Positions 37,224 through 46,497 of a stretch of 64,000 bases of DNA are shown piece after piece. Each line of letters starts with the position of its first letter. Within the stretch, counting starts at the first letter, position 1. The notes below the pieces were generated by a model, which saw only the letters and a program-made list of their open reading frames with translations, was not told the DNA's origin and made no database searches. The translations under genes were made by a program, and so were the position numbers. The stretch is from an uncultured Peptostreptococcaceae bacterium. GTDB lineage: Bacteria; Bacillota; Clostridia; Peptostreptococcales; Peptostreptococcaceae. The stretch lies in assembly GCA_947072565.1 (NCBI GenBank), contig CAMTIM010000022.1, positions 62,001-126,000 on the forward strand, given 5' to 3'.

Positions 37224-38549
37224 TTATCTTCTTTTATATCTACTTTTGTATCTATTTTTATATCTTTTACTATATCTATTTCTTTTTTTTCTTCTATTAA
37301 TAAGTTTAATACTATAAGCTATTACTACTGCTGCTAAGGCAATGCCTACAATAACAGTAGCATACAGTGCAATATTTGCTTTAATTAAATCAAATATTGA
37401 TATATCTACTTTTCCTAATACCTTTGACTTATAGTTTGGTAACGAAAGTGTCAATTCTACTTCTTTATTTGCTAACTTCCATGCACTTTTGTCTTTGTTT
37501 TTATATTCTAGTTTTGCGTTTTTATCATTGATATCATTTTTATAATACATTACATCTTTTGATGCTATAATTGGAGCTTTTACACTTTTTTGTTGTCCAA
37601 AAAATCCAAATGTCTTATATTCTAAATCTACTGTCCCAATTTTTTCTCCAGCTTTTTTGTATGTTTGCTTTTTATAGTCGTATCCATAATCTGCAATCTT
37701 TTTTGTATCCTTAAAAACAGTTGTAGCATCTGTTCCATACTGAGATTTAAGAGCTACCGTTACTAAGTTTCTACCATCTCTTTTAAAGAAACCAACAAAG
37801 CAATGACCTGCTTGAGTTTCATTTCCTGTTTTCCCACCTACATTACCATCTTGACCAATAATTTTATTTCTTGATTCAATAATAATAGGCTTACCTGATA
37901 AATCAATAGATGTTTTTTTGTATTTATCTGATATTATATCTCTAACCCATTCATTCTTATATGCTTCACTTGCTATTATTGCTATATCATATGCGCTTGA
38001 TAAGTTAATTTCTTTGTTCTTTGGATTTAAAGCATTACTCTCTAATCCACATGGATTCACTATATGTGTATTTTTTAATCCAAGAGACTTAACTCTATCG
38101 TTCATCATCTTTACAAAATCATTACTATTTCCAGCCACAGAATCTGCCATTAAATATGCAGAATCATTAGCAGAAAAAATTAGAGCTGCTTTCATAAGAT
38201 CATTGCTTGAAATTTTATCACCAACTTTAATTTTTTTAAAGTTGTTTAATGATGTTTGAGTTGTTTTAAGTGCATCTTTAGTAAATGGAATCTGATCTGA
38301 CTTTGAAGTATTCTCTGCAAAAATTAATGATGTTAATAACTTAATCGTACTGGCTACAGGTCGCTGTTTTTCAGCATTGTTTGATGCAACAACTTCACCA
38401 GTATCCATATCCATAACTATTGCTGATTCAGCAATTATTCCTTGGACTTTACCTGCATTGTTTTGCGCACTGGCTACACTGTTAGCAGATGTTACTGTTA
38501 ATATTAAAAGTGTAAGAATCAGTGCCTTAAAAGACTTATGTATTTTCAT
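37224..38549 (-). CDS. D-alanyl-D-alanine carboxypeptidase (PBP5/DacF-like)
   Basis: A 441-residue exported enzyme that trims peptidoglycan stem peptides. Signal peptide MKIHKSFKALILTLL to ASAQ, then S11 motifs STIKLL (SxxK), SAND (SxN) and GGKTGNE (KTG), a beta-rich PBP5-C-like region, a hydrophobic helix near 400-420, and a very basic tail (KRYKNRYKSRYKRR) that probably stays on the inside. The start ATG 38549 has GAGGTTTAAA upstream. Unlike classical PBP5 the C-terminus is a true transmembrane helix rather than an amphipathic anchor. Confidence 0.9.
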   Translation of the reverse strand: MKIHKSFKALILTLLILTVTSANSVASAQNNAGKVQGIIAESAIVMDMDTGEVVASNNAEKQRPVASTIKLLTSLIFAENTSKSDQIPFTKDALKTTQTSLNNFKKIKVGDKISSNDLMKAALIFSANDSAYLMADSVAGNSNDFVKMMNDRVKSLGLKNTHIVNPCGLESNALNPKNKEINLSSAYDIAIIASEAYKNEWVRDIISDKYKKTSIDLSGKPIIIESRNKIIGQDGNVGGKTGNETQAGHCFVGFFKRDGRNLVTVALKSQYGTDATTVFKDTKKIADYGYDYKKQTYKKAGEKIGTVDLEYKTFGFFGQQKSVKAPIIASKDVMYYKNDINDKNAKLEYKNKDKSAWKLANKEVELTLSLPNYKSKVLGKVDISIFDLIKANIALYATVIVGIALAAVVIAYSIKLINRRKKRNRYSKRYKNRYKSRYKRR

Positions 38550-38667
38550 TTTAAACCTCATTTCTATCATATATTCTACTGAAGTATACCATATTAAATA
38601 TAGTACAACAATAGTATAGTGACAGCATTTGGCATAATCATACATATTTTATATTGATTTTAAAAAT

Positions 38668-38701
38668 GGCATGAGTCCAGGTAAATACCTTACTCATGCC
38701 A
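38668..38701. terminator. Intrinsic terminator after the polyferredoxin gene
   Basis: GGCATGAGT / ACTCATGCC stem with inner GGTA/TACC, after the 38737 stop. Confidence 0.7.
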
Positions 38702-38736
38702 CTTAAAAGTTAGTCTATCAAAGAATTCATATTTAT

Positions 38737-39396
38737 CTATTTTTTATATCCTATAGATTTTTTAGGACATTTATTTACACATCTACCACATTGTATACAG
38801 TCATAATGAGTTAAAACGTCTCCTTTGTATTCATGTACATCTATTCCCATGGGACATGTTTTTGTACATAGCTTACACCCTACACATGAATCATCAATGC
38901 TTAATAAAGCATTTTTATCTTTATTTTTCTTGTTTCTAAATTTTGCTATAGATGCAGCCAAGCTTCCCATCGGGCAAAAATTACACCAAGTTCTTTCATT
39001 ATAAAACGGAGCTAATATTAAGCCTACTATAGTTGTTACTACTATAAGTCTATATATTACAAACCCCATTCCATATAAATCGCCCCAATTTTTTATCATT
39101 CCAGTAGTAAATACAGTAAACATTAATGTTAAAGCTAAACCTCTAAAATACACTGATTTAAGAGCCTTAGGAACTTTCTTTTTATTACTAAACTTAGATA
39201 CTACATTATCATAAAAACTGCCTCTAGGACATAAATTACCACACCAAAACCTGCCTTTAAATATAGATACTGCTACAGGAGCAATCATACAAATTAACGC
39301 AATCAATCCAATTCTAAAATCAAATGCGCCTACAATCAAAAATGCTATTAAAATTAAATACGACCATCTTTTCCAAAGTTTTAATAAATTACTCAT
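38737..39396 (-). CDS. NapH/YccM-like membrane polyferredoxin
   Basis: 219 residues with about four membrane helices and two cysteine sets: CGNLCPRGSF and CNFCPMGS flanking the helices, and two C-terminal 4Fe-4S ferredoxin motifs (CVGCKLCTKTCP and CIQCGRCVNKCP). This is the NapH/MauN/NosR-C-like 4Fe-4S membrane family that passes electrons across or along the membrane. No oxidoreductase partner is adjacent, so the electron donor and acceptor cannot be assigned. Starts after AGGAGGATATAT. Confidence 0.87.
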   Translation of the reverse strand: MSNLLKLWKRWSYLILIAFLIVGAFDFRIGLIALICMIAPVAVSIFKGRFWCGNLCPRGSFYDNVVSKFSNKKKVPKALKSVYFRGLALTLMFTVFTTGMIKNWGDLYGMGFVIYRLIVVTTIVGLILAPFYNERTWCNFCPMGSLAASIAKFRNKKNKDKNALLSIDDSCVGCKLCTKTCPMGIDVHEYKGDVLTHYDCIQCGRCVNKCPKKSIGYKK

Positions 39397-39525
39397 ATAT
39401 ATCCTCCTTCATATTATTAATAATTTAATCAATAATTGCTTTGATGTTTTTATTATATAGATTTCAGATATATGTTTCTGTAACTTTATCACGTATCATT
39501 TATTAAAAATAAATTTTTAAATTTA

Positions 39526-39690
39526 TTAAAGCTCCTCTTTGCACCTAAATACATATTTTTCCCAATAATATGCATTAATATTTGCCTTTTTAACTACATC
39601 ACCTGATTCAATATTTAATCTGCTTAAAGGAGTTCCAACTCTATGCGACCTCACAAAACCCTTGGTAAATTCACTCCTAATTGATTCTAT
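39526..39690 (-). pseudogene. Orphan C-terminal gene fragment
   Basis: About 54 codons without a start read EFTKGFVRSHRVGTPLS, NIESGDVVKKANINAYYW, ending FRCKEEL before TAA at 39526-39528. The frame is clean and protein-like but has no ribosome site or ATG, so it is probably the tail of a lost gene. I do not recognise the family. Confidence 0.4.
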
Positions 39691-39710
39691 ATTAATATAT
39701 AAGCATAAAT

Positions 39711-41471
39711 CTATGCTACTTGTTCAAATTGGCTATTATATAGTTCTGCATAGAATCCATTAGCTTCTAACAACTGATGATGATTTCCTTTTTCTGTTAT
39801 ATCACCATCTTTTAACACAAGAATTATATCTGCATTCTTTATAGTAGAAAGTCTATGAGCAATAACAAAAGACGTCCTATTTACAGTTAAAGCATCCATT
39901 GCTTCTTGAATAATTTTTTCTGTCCTTGTGTCTACCGAACTTGTAGCTTCATCTAGTATTAAAAGTGCAGCATCTCTAATCATTGCTCTTGCAATTGTTA
40001 ATTGCTGCTTTTGACCTTCAGATAAGCTTGAAGAATCATCTAGAACAGTATCATATCCATTTGATAAACTTGAAATTAAGTGTTCTAAGCCAACTGCTTT
40101 ACATACTTTATCTAAAGTATCATCACTTACTGATGCTTTATTATAAACAAGATTTTCTCTAATTGTACCATTAAATAACCATGTATCTTGTAAAATCATA
40201 TCAAACATATCATGTACATTTTCTCTACTAATACTATTAATATCTATTCCATCAATAGTTATTGAACCTTCATTTAGTTCATAAAATCTCATTAACAGAT
40301 TAACAAGTGTAGATTTTCCAGCTCCTGTTGGCCCAACTATCGCAACCTTTTGACCTGGCTCTACATTTAATGAAAAATCATGAATAATTTCTTTGTCTTT
40401 AATATATCCAAATTTAACATTGTTAAAATCAACATGACCCTTTATATTTTCTACTGATATTTTTTTAATTTTTTTCTCATCTTTCATATCTGTTTCTTCC
40501 AACATTTCAAATACTCTATCTGAAGCTGCTGCTGCTTGTTGAAGTCCCGCTACCGCTTGTGCAATATTTGTTAATGGCTGAGTAAATAACTTACCATAAA
40601 GTACAAAAGCTGTTATTGTACCTATTGTCATTGATGTTGACCCATTTAAAATTAGATATACTCCTACAATAAAAATCATAGCATATGATAAATTGCCTGC
40701 AAAAGTCATTATTGGAAGCATTAAACCAGACAAAAACTGTGATTTAAAAGTACTGTCATTTAAATGTTGATTGTACCCATAAAATTCTTTTTTTGCCTTA
40801 TCTTGTCCATTATAAGATTTTACTACAATATGATGTGTAAATATTTCTTCAATATGCCCATTAAGCTTTCCAAGTCCATCTTGATTCTTTACAAAATATT
40901 TTTGACTCTTTGACATTATAAAAGCCATGAATATAAATCCTATCATTGATGACAATATAGTAGTTATTGATAAAATTATATTTGATCTAAACATCATTAT
41001 TGTTGTTCCAACTAATAATACTAATCCACTAATTAAATTAGACATATGCTGACTTAGCATTTGTGAAATTATATCTATATCATTTGTAACTCTACTTAAA
41101 ATATCACCTTTACTTGTAATATCAAAATAATTTAACGGTAATGTATTTAATTTTTTTGTAATAGAAGTTCTTAAATTTTTAGCTGATTTTTGCGTAATTA
41201 CATTCATAATTACTTGTTGTCCATAACTTAACACTGAACCAATAGCATAAATTGATATCAAAATCATACCTAATTTATTTATTTCCCCAACATCAACACC
41301 TAATGCAATACCTTCTATGATTTTATTGACCATATCCTGTAATCTATCAGGACCTACAATAGTACATACTGTACCTAATATAGCAAAAATAACTGATATT
41401 ATCATAGCCGTCATATATTTCTTAAAATATATAAATAGCTTTCTAATCGATTGAAAACTTGATTTTTTCAT
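39711..41471 (-). CDS. ABC multidrug exporter half-transporter (B subunit)
   Basis: 586 residues: six-helix exporter domain (about 20-320) followed by an ATPase with Walker A GPTGAGKSTLVNLL, signature LSEGQKQQLTIARAM and Walker B ALLILDEATSS. It pairs with the upstream half-transporter to form a heterodimer of the BmrCD/LmrCD kind. The start ATG 41471 with GAGGAGGAG is one base from the preceding stop; the open frame to 41522 is an overlap. In contrast to its partner, its catalytic Glu after Walker B is present (DEATSS). Confidence 0.9.
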   Translation of the reverse strand: MKKSSFQSIRKLFIYFKKYMTAMIISVIFAILGTVCTIVGPDRLQDMVNKIIEGIALGVDVGEINKLGMILISIYAIGSVLSYGQQVIMNVITQKSAKNLRTSITKKLNTLPLNYFDITSKGDILSRVTNDIDIISQMLSQHMSNLISGLVLLVGTTIMMFRSNIILSITTILSSMIGFIFMAFIMSKSQKYFVKNQDGLGKLNGHIEEIFTHHIVVKSYNGQDKAKKEFYGYNQHLNDSTFKSQFLSGLMLPIMTFAGNLSYAMIFIVGVYLILNGSTSMTIGTITAFVLYGKLFTQPLTNIAQAVAGLQQAAAASDRVFEMLEETDMKDEKKIKKISVENIKGHVDFNNVKFGYIKDKEIIHDFSLNVEPGQKVAIVGPTGAGKSTLVNLLMRFYELNEGSITIDGIDINSISRENVHDMFDMILQDTWLFNGTIRENLVYNKASVSDDTLDKVCKAVGLEHLISSLSNGYDTVLDDSSSLSEGQKQQLTIARAMIRDAALLILDEATSSVDTRTEKIIQEAMDALTVNRTSFVIAHRLSTIKNADIILVLKDGDITEKGNHHQLLEANGFYAELYNSQFEQVA

Positions 41472-41472
41472 A

Positions 41473-43221
41473 CTATAGCTCCTCCTCAGATAGTTGTGAA
41501 AGTGCAATTTCTCTATACACATTGCAGCTATTTAATAATTCTTCATGCTTTCCAATCCCCATAATCTCACCTTCATCGAGAAGTATAATTTTATCTGCAT
41601 TTTTAATAGTACCAATACGTTGAGCAACTATTATAACTGTTGCATCTTTTGCATATTCTCTAATATCTTTTCTTACTAAGCTATCAGTCTTGTAATCTAG
41701 TGCAGAAAAACTATCATCAAATATTAATATTTCTGAATCTTTATAAATAGCTCTTGCAATTGATAATCGCTGTTTTTGACCTCCTGAAAAATTACTTCCA
41801 CCTTGAGCCACATAAGAATTGACTCCATCTTTTAGAGTATTTACAAATTCTTTTGACTGAGATATTTTAAGCGCTCTATTAACCTTTTCTAATGTTATAT
41901 TTGCTTCATTTCCATAGGTAATATTTTGTAATATATCACCTTTAAATAATGTTGCTTTTTGTGTTGCAACACTTACTTTACTTCTTAAATCTTTTTGACA
42001 ATAGTCTTTTACATTAACACCATTGATTAAAATACTTCCATATGTTGTGTCATAAAATCGAGAAATTAAATTTACAAGCGAAGTCTTACCTGAGCCAGTA
42101 CTTCCTATTATTGCAACTGTCTCTCCTCTTGAAGCTTTAAAACTGATATTTTTTAAGGTCTCACTTTTAGCCTCTGGATACGTAAAGCTAACATCTCTAA
42201 ATTCAATATTACCTTTTAAACTTATATTATTTACTTTCATAGAACCATCTTCTATAGATACTTTGGTATTTAAAATTTCATTAATACGTTTTACTGATAC
42301 TATACTTCTCGGTAAAAGAATAAATATTGCTACCATCATCATAAATGCCATTATTACTTGAAGAGCATATTGAGAAAAAGCTGTCATATTTCCAATAACA
42401 ATAGCTCGTTCAGTTAATACTGCTTCATTCATAAGTGTAGCACCAATCATATAAATAACTACTGTTAATCCATTCATAATCATTTGCATAACTGGCATTA
42501 GAAATCCTGTTGTAACGCCTATAAATATATTGTTCTTTGTGACTTCATTATTTACGTTTTCAAACTTATATTCTTGATGTTGTTCAGCATTAAATGCTCT
42601 AATTACACGTACTCCAGTAACATTTTCTCTTGTTACATCATTAAGTCTATCAGTTAATACTTGTATTTTTTTCATCTTTGGCAAAGATAATATAAGGATT
42701 ACCGATATTACAACTAATATCATTACAACAGAAACAATTGTTGCATTTGTCAATTCAACATTAGTATTAGAAATTTTTCTAATTGCATAAACTGCCAATA
42801 TAGGTGCCTTAATTAAAATCTGCAACCCCATTGCAATTAAATTTTGAATTTGTACAACATCATTAGTTGACCTAGTGATAAGACTAGCAGTTGAAAATTT
42901 ATTTACTTCTGCTACTGAAAAATCTTCTATCTTATTGAAAATTTTATTTCTTAAATTCATTGAGTAGTTTGCTGCAACTCTTGCTGCAAAATATCCACAA
43001 ATTATAGATGCTAGCATACTAGCAATAGCTAACGCTAGCATCATTCCTCCATTATAAGTTATGTCAGACATTTTAACTGATCCACTAGACACAACTGCCG
43101 TAAGTTCTGATGTATATTCAGGTAATTTTATATCTAACTTAACTTGAATAAAAATGAAAATAATTGAAATTATAATAAAGATTAAATCTTTTATTTTAAA
43201 GCATTTTAATATTTCTTTCAT
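41473..43221 (-). CDS. ABC multidrug exporter half-transporter (A subunit)
   Basis: 582 residues with the same exporter layout: six helices then Walker A GSTGSGKTSLVNLI, signature FSGGQKQRLSIARAI and Walker B ILIFDDSFSAL. The residue after the Walker B Asp is Asp rather than Glu, so this subunit carries the degenerate site typical of heterodimeric exporters. First gene of the exporter operon, divergent from the TetR gene, with the palindrome at 43284-43299 between them. Confidence 0.92.
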   Translation of the reverse strand: MKEILKCFKIKDLIFIIISIIFIFIQVKLDIKLPEYTSELTAVVSSGSVKMSDITYNGGMMLALAIASMLASIICGYFAARVAANYSMNLRNKIFNKIEDFSVAEVNKFSTASLITRSTNDVVQIQNLIAMGLQILIKAPILAVYAIRKISNTNVELTNATIVSVVMILVVISVILILSLPKMKKIQVLTDRLNDVTRENVTGVRVIRAFNAEQHQEYKFENVNNEVTKNNIFIGVTTGFLMPVMQMIMNGLTVVIYMIGATLMNEAVLTERAIVIGNMTAFSQYALQVIMAFMMMVAIFILLPRSIVSVKRINEILNTKVSIEDGSMKVNNISLKGNIEFRDVSFTYPEAKSETLKNISFKASRGETVAIIGSTGSGKTSLVNLISRFYDTTYGSILINGVNVKDYCQKDLRSKVSVATQKATLFKGDILQNITYGNEANITLEKVNRALKISQSKEFVNTLKDGVNSYVAQGGSNFSGGQKQRLSIARAIYKDSEILIFDDSFSALDYKTDSLVRKDIREYAKDATVIIVAQRIGTIKNADKIILLDEGEIMGIGKHEELLNSCNVYREIALSQLSEEEL

Positions 43222-43283
43222 ATTTCGCCTTCCTTAATTATGTTTTTTTATTTTTAAATATATTGCCGTTATAATTATATCGC

Positions 43284-43299
43284 CGTTACATATGTAACG
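43284..43299. promoter_or_regulatory. TetR-type operator palindrome
   Basis: Perfect 16-bp palindrome CGTTACATATGTAACG in the divergent promoter region between the ABC exporter operon and the TetR gene. Confidence 0.8.
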
Positions 43300-43378
43300 T
43301 TGTAAATATAATATAACATGATATCATTAAATTAACAATAAAGTTTTTATCGGATGTTACAAAGGAGATGAAATTATA

Positions 43379-43933
43379 ATGTCTAATGAAAAAACAGTGT
43401 CTGATAAATTAGATGTACTTAGAATGTCTAATGAAGAAGCTAATAAAATCACTAAGGAATGTATAGAGACAGCACTAATTGAGTTGCTTAAAAATGAGGA
43501 CTTCGAAAAGATTACTATTTCTAATATAGTAAAACGTGCAGGTGTTTCAAGAATGGCTTATTATAGGAACTATAGCTCAAAAGAAGACATATTATCAAGT
43601 CTTATTAATGAGTTTTGGAATGCTTTAGAAAGAACATTTACCCCTATGCCAACATTATCTCAAGTTGATACAATTATAAAAATTTTTGATACTTTAAAAG
43701 AATATCAAGATATCTATAAAGTTATTTTAAAAGCCAGTAAAGGAGATCATATTTTAAAATCTCTAAATGAATTTATATTTAATGTTGCTCCTGATGATTC
43801 TCTCAAAAGTAAATATTCTGCTTATATGGCAAGTGGACTACTTTACAATATTATTACTGAATGGATAAAAAATGATTTTGAAATCTCATCTGAAGAGTTA
43901 GCAAAAACTTGCATAGAATTTCGTAATTTATAG
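43379..43933 (+). CDS. TetR/AcrR-family repressor of the ABC exporter
   Basis: 184 residues; N-terminal HTH with TISNIVKRAGVSRMAYYRNYSSKEDIL, then a helical ligand domain. Divergent from the exporter with a perfect palindrome between, so probably a drug-responsive repressor of both. Starts after AAAGGAGATGAAA. One of few plus-strand genes here. Confidence 0.9.
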   Translation: MSNEKTVSDKLDVLRMSNEEANKITKECIETALIELLKNEDFEKITISNIVKRAGVSRMAYYRNYSSKEDILSSLINEFWNALERTFTPMPTLSQVDTIIKIFDTLKEYQDIYKVILKASKGDHILKSLNEFIFNVAPDDSLKSKYSAYMASGLLYNIITEWIKNDFEISSEELAKTCIEFRNL

Positions 43934-43965
43934 AAATCTATATATAGAAATAAAAGTACATAAAA

Positions 43966-43997
43966 AAACTGTATTGATATTTTTATCAATACAGTTT
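43966..43997. terminator. Bidirectional terminator between tetR and uppP
   Basis: AAACTGTATTGAT / ATCAATACAGTTT stem between convergent genes, with A and T flanks. Confidence 0.85.
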
Positions 43998-44054
43998 ATA
44001 AAACTCTAATTTAATTCATACTACTATATCTTTATTATGTAACTTTTATTAAGA

Positions 44055-44882
44055 TTACATTATAAAGAAGTAATATACTAATAAAATAGCTCCAAGTACT
44101 ATTCTATACCATCCAAACACTTTAAAATCATGTTTTTTGATATATCCAACAAGGAATTTAATTGCCCATAGAGATACTACAAATGCAACAATCATACCTA
44201 CTACTAGTACAATAAGTTCAAAGCTTGTAAATGCAATCCCAAATTTAACTAACTTAAGTAAACTTGCTCCAAACATAACTGGAATAGCTAAAAAGAACGT
44301 AAACTCAGCTGCAACTTCTCTTGATATTCCTATTAATAAAGCTCCTAAAATTGTAGCTCCTGAACGTGATGTTCCTGGGAATATCGCTGCTATTAACTGA
44401 AACATTCCTATAATTACAGCCATTTTATAAGTTAATTGATTTATATTTTTTACTATTGGTCTTTTTCCTTTATTATAGTTTTCTACTACTATAAATAAAA
44501 CACCAAATACTATAAGAGCCATAGCTACTGTTTGGAAATTATAAAATAACGCATTTATCTCATCATCCCAAACTATACCAACCACTGCCGCTGGTATACA
44601 TGCGATTACTATTTTAATCCACATTATAAATATATCTTTTTGTATAAATGGTTTCTTTTTTAATGAGAAAGGAAAAATCTTTTTCCAATATAAAACTACA
44701 ACTGCCATAATCGCACCTAGTTGTATAACTACGAAGAACATTTCTTTAAATGCCTCTGACATACCTAATTGTAAAAACTCGTCTACTAATATCATATGTC
44801 CTGTACTACTTATTGGAAGCCACTCTGTAACTCCTTCAATAATACCTAATATAACAGCCTTAAATATTATTATTAAATCCAT
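44055..44882 (-). CDS. uppP: Undecaprenyl-diphosphatase UppP (BacA)
   Basis: The 275-residue membrane enzyme dephosphorylates undecaprenyl-PP to recycle the cell-wall lipid carrier, which also gives bacitracin tolerance. Family motifs GIIEGVTEWLPISSTGHMIL (residues ~14-33) and PGTSRSGATI are intact among about eight helices. Monocistronic. Confidence 0.95.
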   Translation of the reverse strand: MDLIIIFKAVILGIIEGVTEWLPISSTGHMILVDEFLQLGMSEAFKEMFFVVIQLGAIMAVVVLYWKKIFPFSLKKKPFIQKDIFIMWIKIVIACIPAAVVGIVWDDEINALFYNFQTVAMALIVFGVLFIVVENYNKGKRPIVKNINQLTYKMAVIIGMFQLIAAIFPGTSRSGATILGALLIGISREVAAEFTFFLAIPVMFGASLLKLVKFGIAFTSFELIVLVVGMIVAFVVSLWAIKFLVGYIKKHDFKVFGWYRIVLGAILLVYYFFIM

Positions 44883-45007
44883 TACTCTTACCTCATTTCT
44901 TATCTACATTTTTTATCCATCTCTTAATATTAGTTTATATTTTTAAATGTGTCTATCCTCAAATTTTGCATATGTGTAATATTTTAGATTATATAGATAA
45001 AAAATTA

Positions 45008-45041
45008 AAAACACATTAATAAATTATTTAATGTGTTTTTT
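45008..45041. terminator. Terminator after the glycosyltransferase
   Basis: AAACACATTAA / TTAATGTGTTT arms followed by T-run; the adjacent GTAGATTTCAA resembles the start of the ssrA-3'-like repeats, a possible fourth worn copy. Confidence 0.6.
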
Positions 45042-45048
45042 GTAGATT

Positions 45049-45912
45049 TCAACTTTTAAGAGCAACCTCAAGAATGGTATCAGCTGCTTTTTTTGCTCCC
45101 CCTGCATTATGAAAGCTTTGTGCTAATTTATTTGCTTTTTCTTTATATTTATTATTATTTATAACTTGTGTTACTTTATCTTTAATACATTTAACTTTGT
45201 TTTTATTTAACATAACTCCTGCACCTAAGTCATTAACCCTATTTGCTACCATCATCTGTTCTGAGTGTTGAGGAAATAATACCATAGGTATTCCATAATA
45301 CAAACTTTCATTAACACTGTTCATACCACAGTGAGTAATAAATACATCTGTATTTCTAAGCACACTAATCTGATCAACATTATTTTTCACCTGAAAATTA
45401 TCTGGTATATTCCCCAAACCTTCAATATTAGTATCCTTACCCACAGACATAACTACATCAACATCATATCCATTTTCTCGTAAGAGCTTTATTTTTTTAT
45501 TGATACGACCCATACCTAAAGTCATATGTATAATTTCATTGAAACCTGGCTTCATCATCTTTGCCGTATAATCATTAAATGCAAAAAATTTTGTAGAACA
45601 TATATATTGAACATTAAGTTTTTGCGCAAACAGCTTACCCCAAAAACTTAAGGAATCTGAGACAATACAATCTGGGCTAAAATCTTTAAGCTCTTTACAA
45701 ACCTTTTTATCTAAAGAAATGGTTGTATCTACTATCATTTCTATTAGTGCAGGAAAATCCTTACCAATTTTCTTCTCATCCTCAGGACGTAATTTTGGAA
45801 GGTATTCATCACAGCAAATACATCTTGCTCCAGCACGTTCAATTTTTTCTTTAAAATCATTGAAAGAATAATATAATACTTCATTCCCTCTATCCACTAA
45901 TTCACGCACCAC
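45049..45912 (-). pseudogene. MGT-like (UDP-glycosyltransferase) gene lacking its native start
   Basis: 287 codons read a GT-B glycosyltransferase of the macrolide/MGT type: VRELVDRGNEVLYYS, donor-site THCGMNSVNESLYYGIPMVLFPQHSEQ. The upstream bases continue in-frame as HGHTNPTIEV, the usual N-terminal loop, but a base is missing just before, and the N-terminal strand is lost where the sequence joins a truncated XRE/AbrB regulator gene. The first frame codon is a GTG without ribosome site. It may be silent, though the body is intact. Confidence 0.6.
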
Positions 45913-45944
45913 CTCAATTGTAGGGTTAGTATGACCATGTGGAG

Positions 45945-46265
45945 ATTTATATTAAATAACTCTCTAGCTTCTTTTGGAATAACAATTTGACCTCGTTCTC
46001 CAACTACAACAGCTCCAAAGAAGTACTTTCCTTTAGGTGGTATTTGGATACCCGATTCTTCTTCTGAATGATTAACTAAATCATCTAATTTTACTTTGTA
46101 TAATTTTGTAAGTTTAATACAACTATCTATATCGGGTATTGATTCTCCATTTTCTCACTTTGCTACAGATTGCCTAGAAACATTTATTTTTCCAGCTACA
46201 TCTTCTTGTGTATATTGATTATTTTTTCTTAATCTTTTTAAATTCGTACTAATCATATTTTTCAT
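45945..46265 (-). pseudogene. XRE-AbrB-type regulator with nonsense and truncated end
   Basis: From ATG 46265 (site GAGGAGTT) the frame gives an XRE helix-turn-helix (MKNMISTNLKRLRKNN, YTQEDVAGKINVSRQSVAK) followed by an in-frame TGA at 46155-46157 in place of the usual Trp of the motif KWENGES, then PDIDSCIKLTKLYKVKLDDL and an AbrB-like GQIVIPKEARELFNI. There it runs directly into the glycosyltransferase. Two lesions, nonsense and deletion. Confidence 0.75.
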
Positions 46266-46398
46266 AACTCCTCTATATATTATATTAATATTACTACTTA
46301 AATTCTATCAACCGTTATTAACATCCATGTATATATTTATATACATTTATATTACTCTACATTCAATCTATAAATATATAAGTTCATAACTTATTCAA

Positions 46399-46433
46399 AC
46401 AAAAAAACTCATATTCTTATGAATACGAGTTTT
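46399..46433. terminator. Terminator at repeat site D
   Basis: AAAACTCATATTC / GAATACGAGTTTT hairpin; the ssrA-3'-like repeat overlaps its end, as in ssrA. Confidence 0.65.
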
Positions 46434-46457
46434 CTTTGATTTCAATGGTGGATATAA
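46430..46457 (+). repeat. ssrA-3'-like repeat, site D
   Basis: 28-nt segment matching the ssrA 3' end plus flank (63306-63333) at 23 of 28 positions; core GATTTCAATGGTGGA is identical. Confidence 0.7.
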
Positions 46458-46497
46458 ATCACATGAAAAGTTCCCTGATTATAATAATATCTACTAA

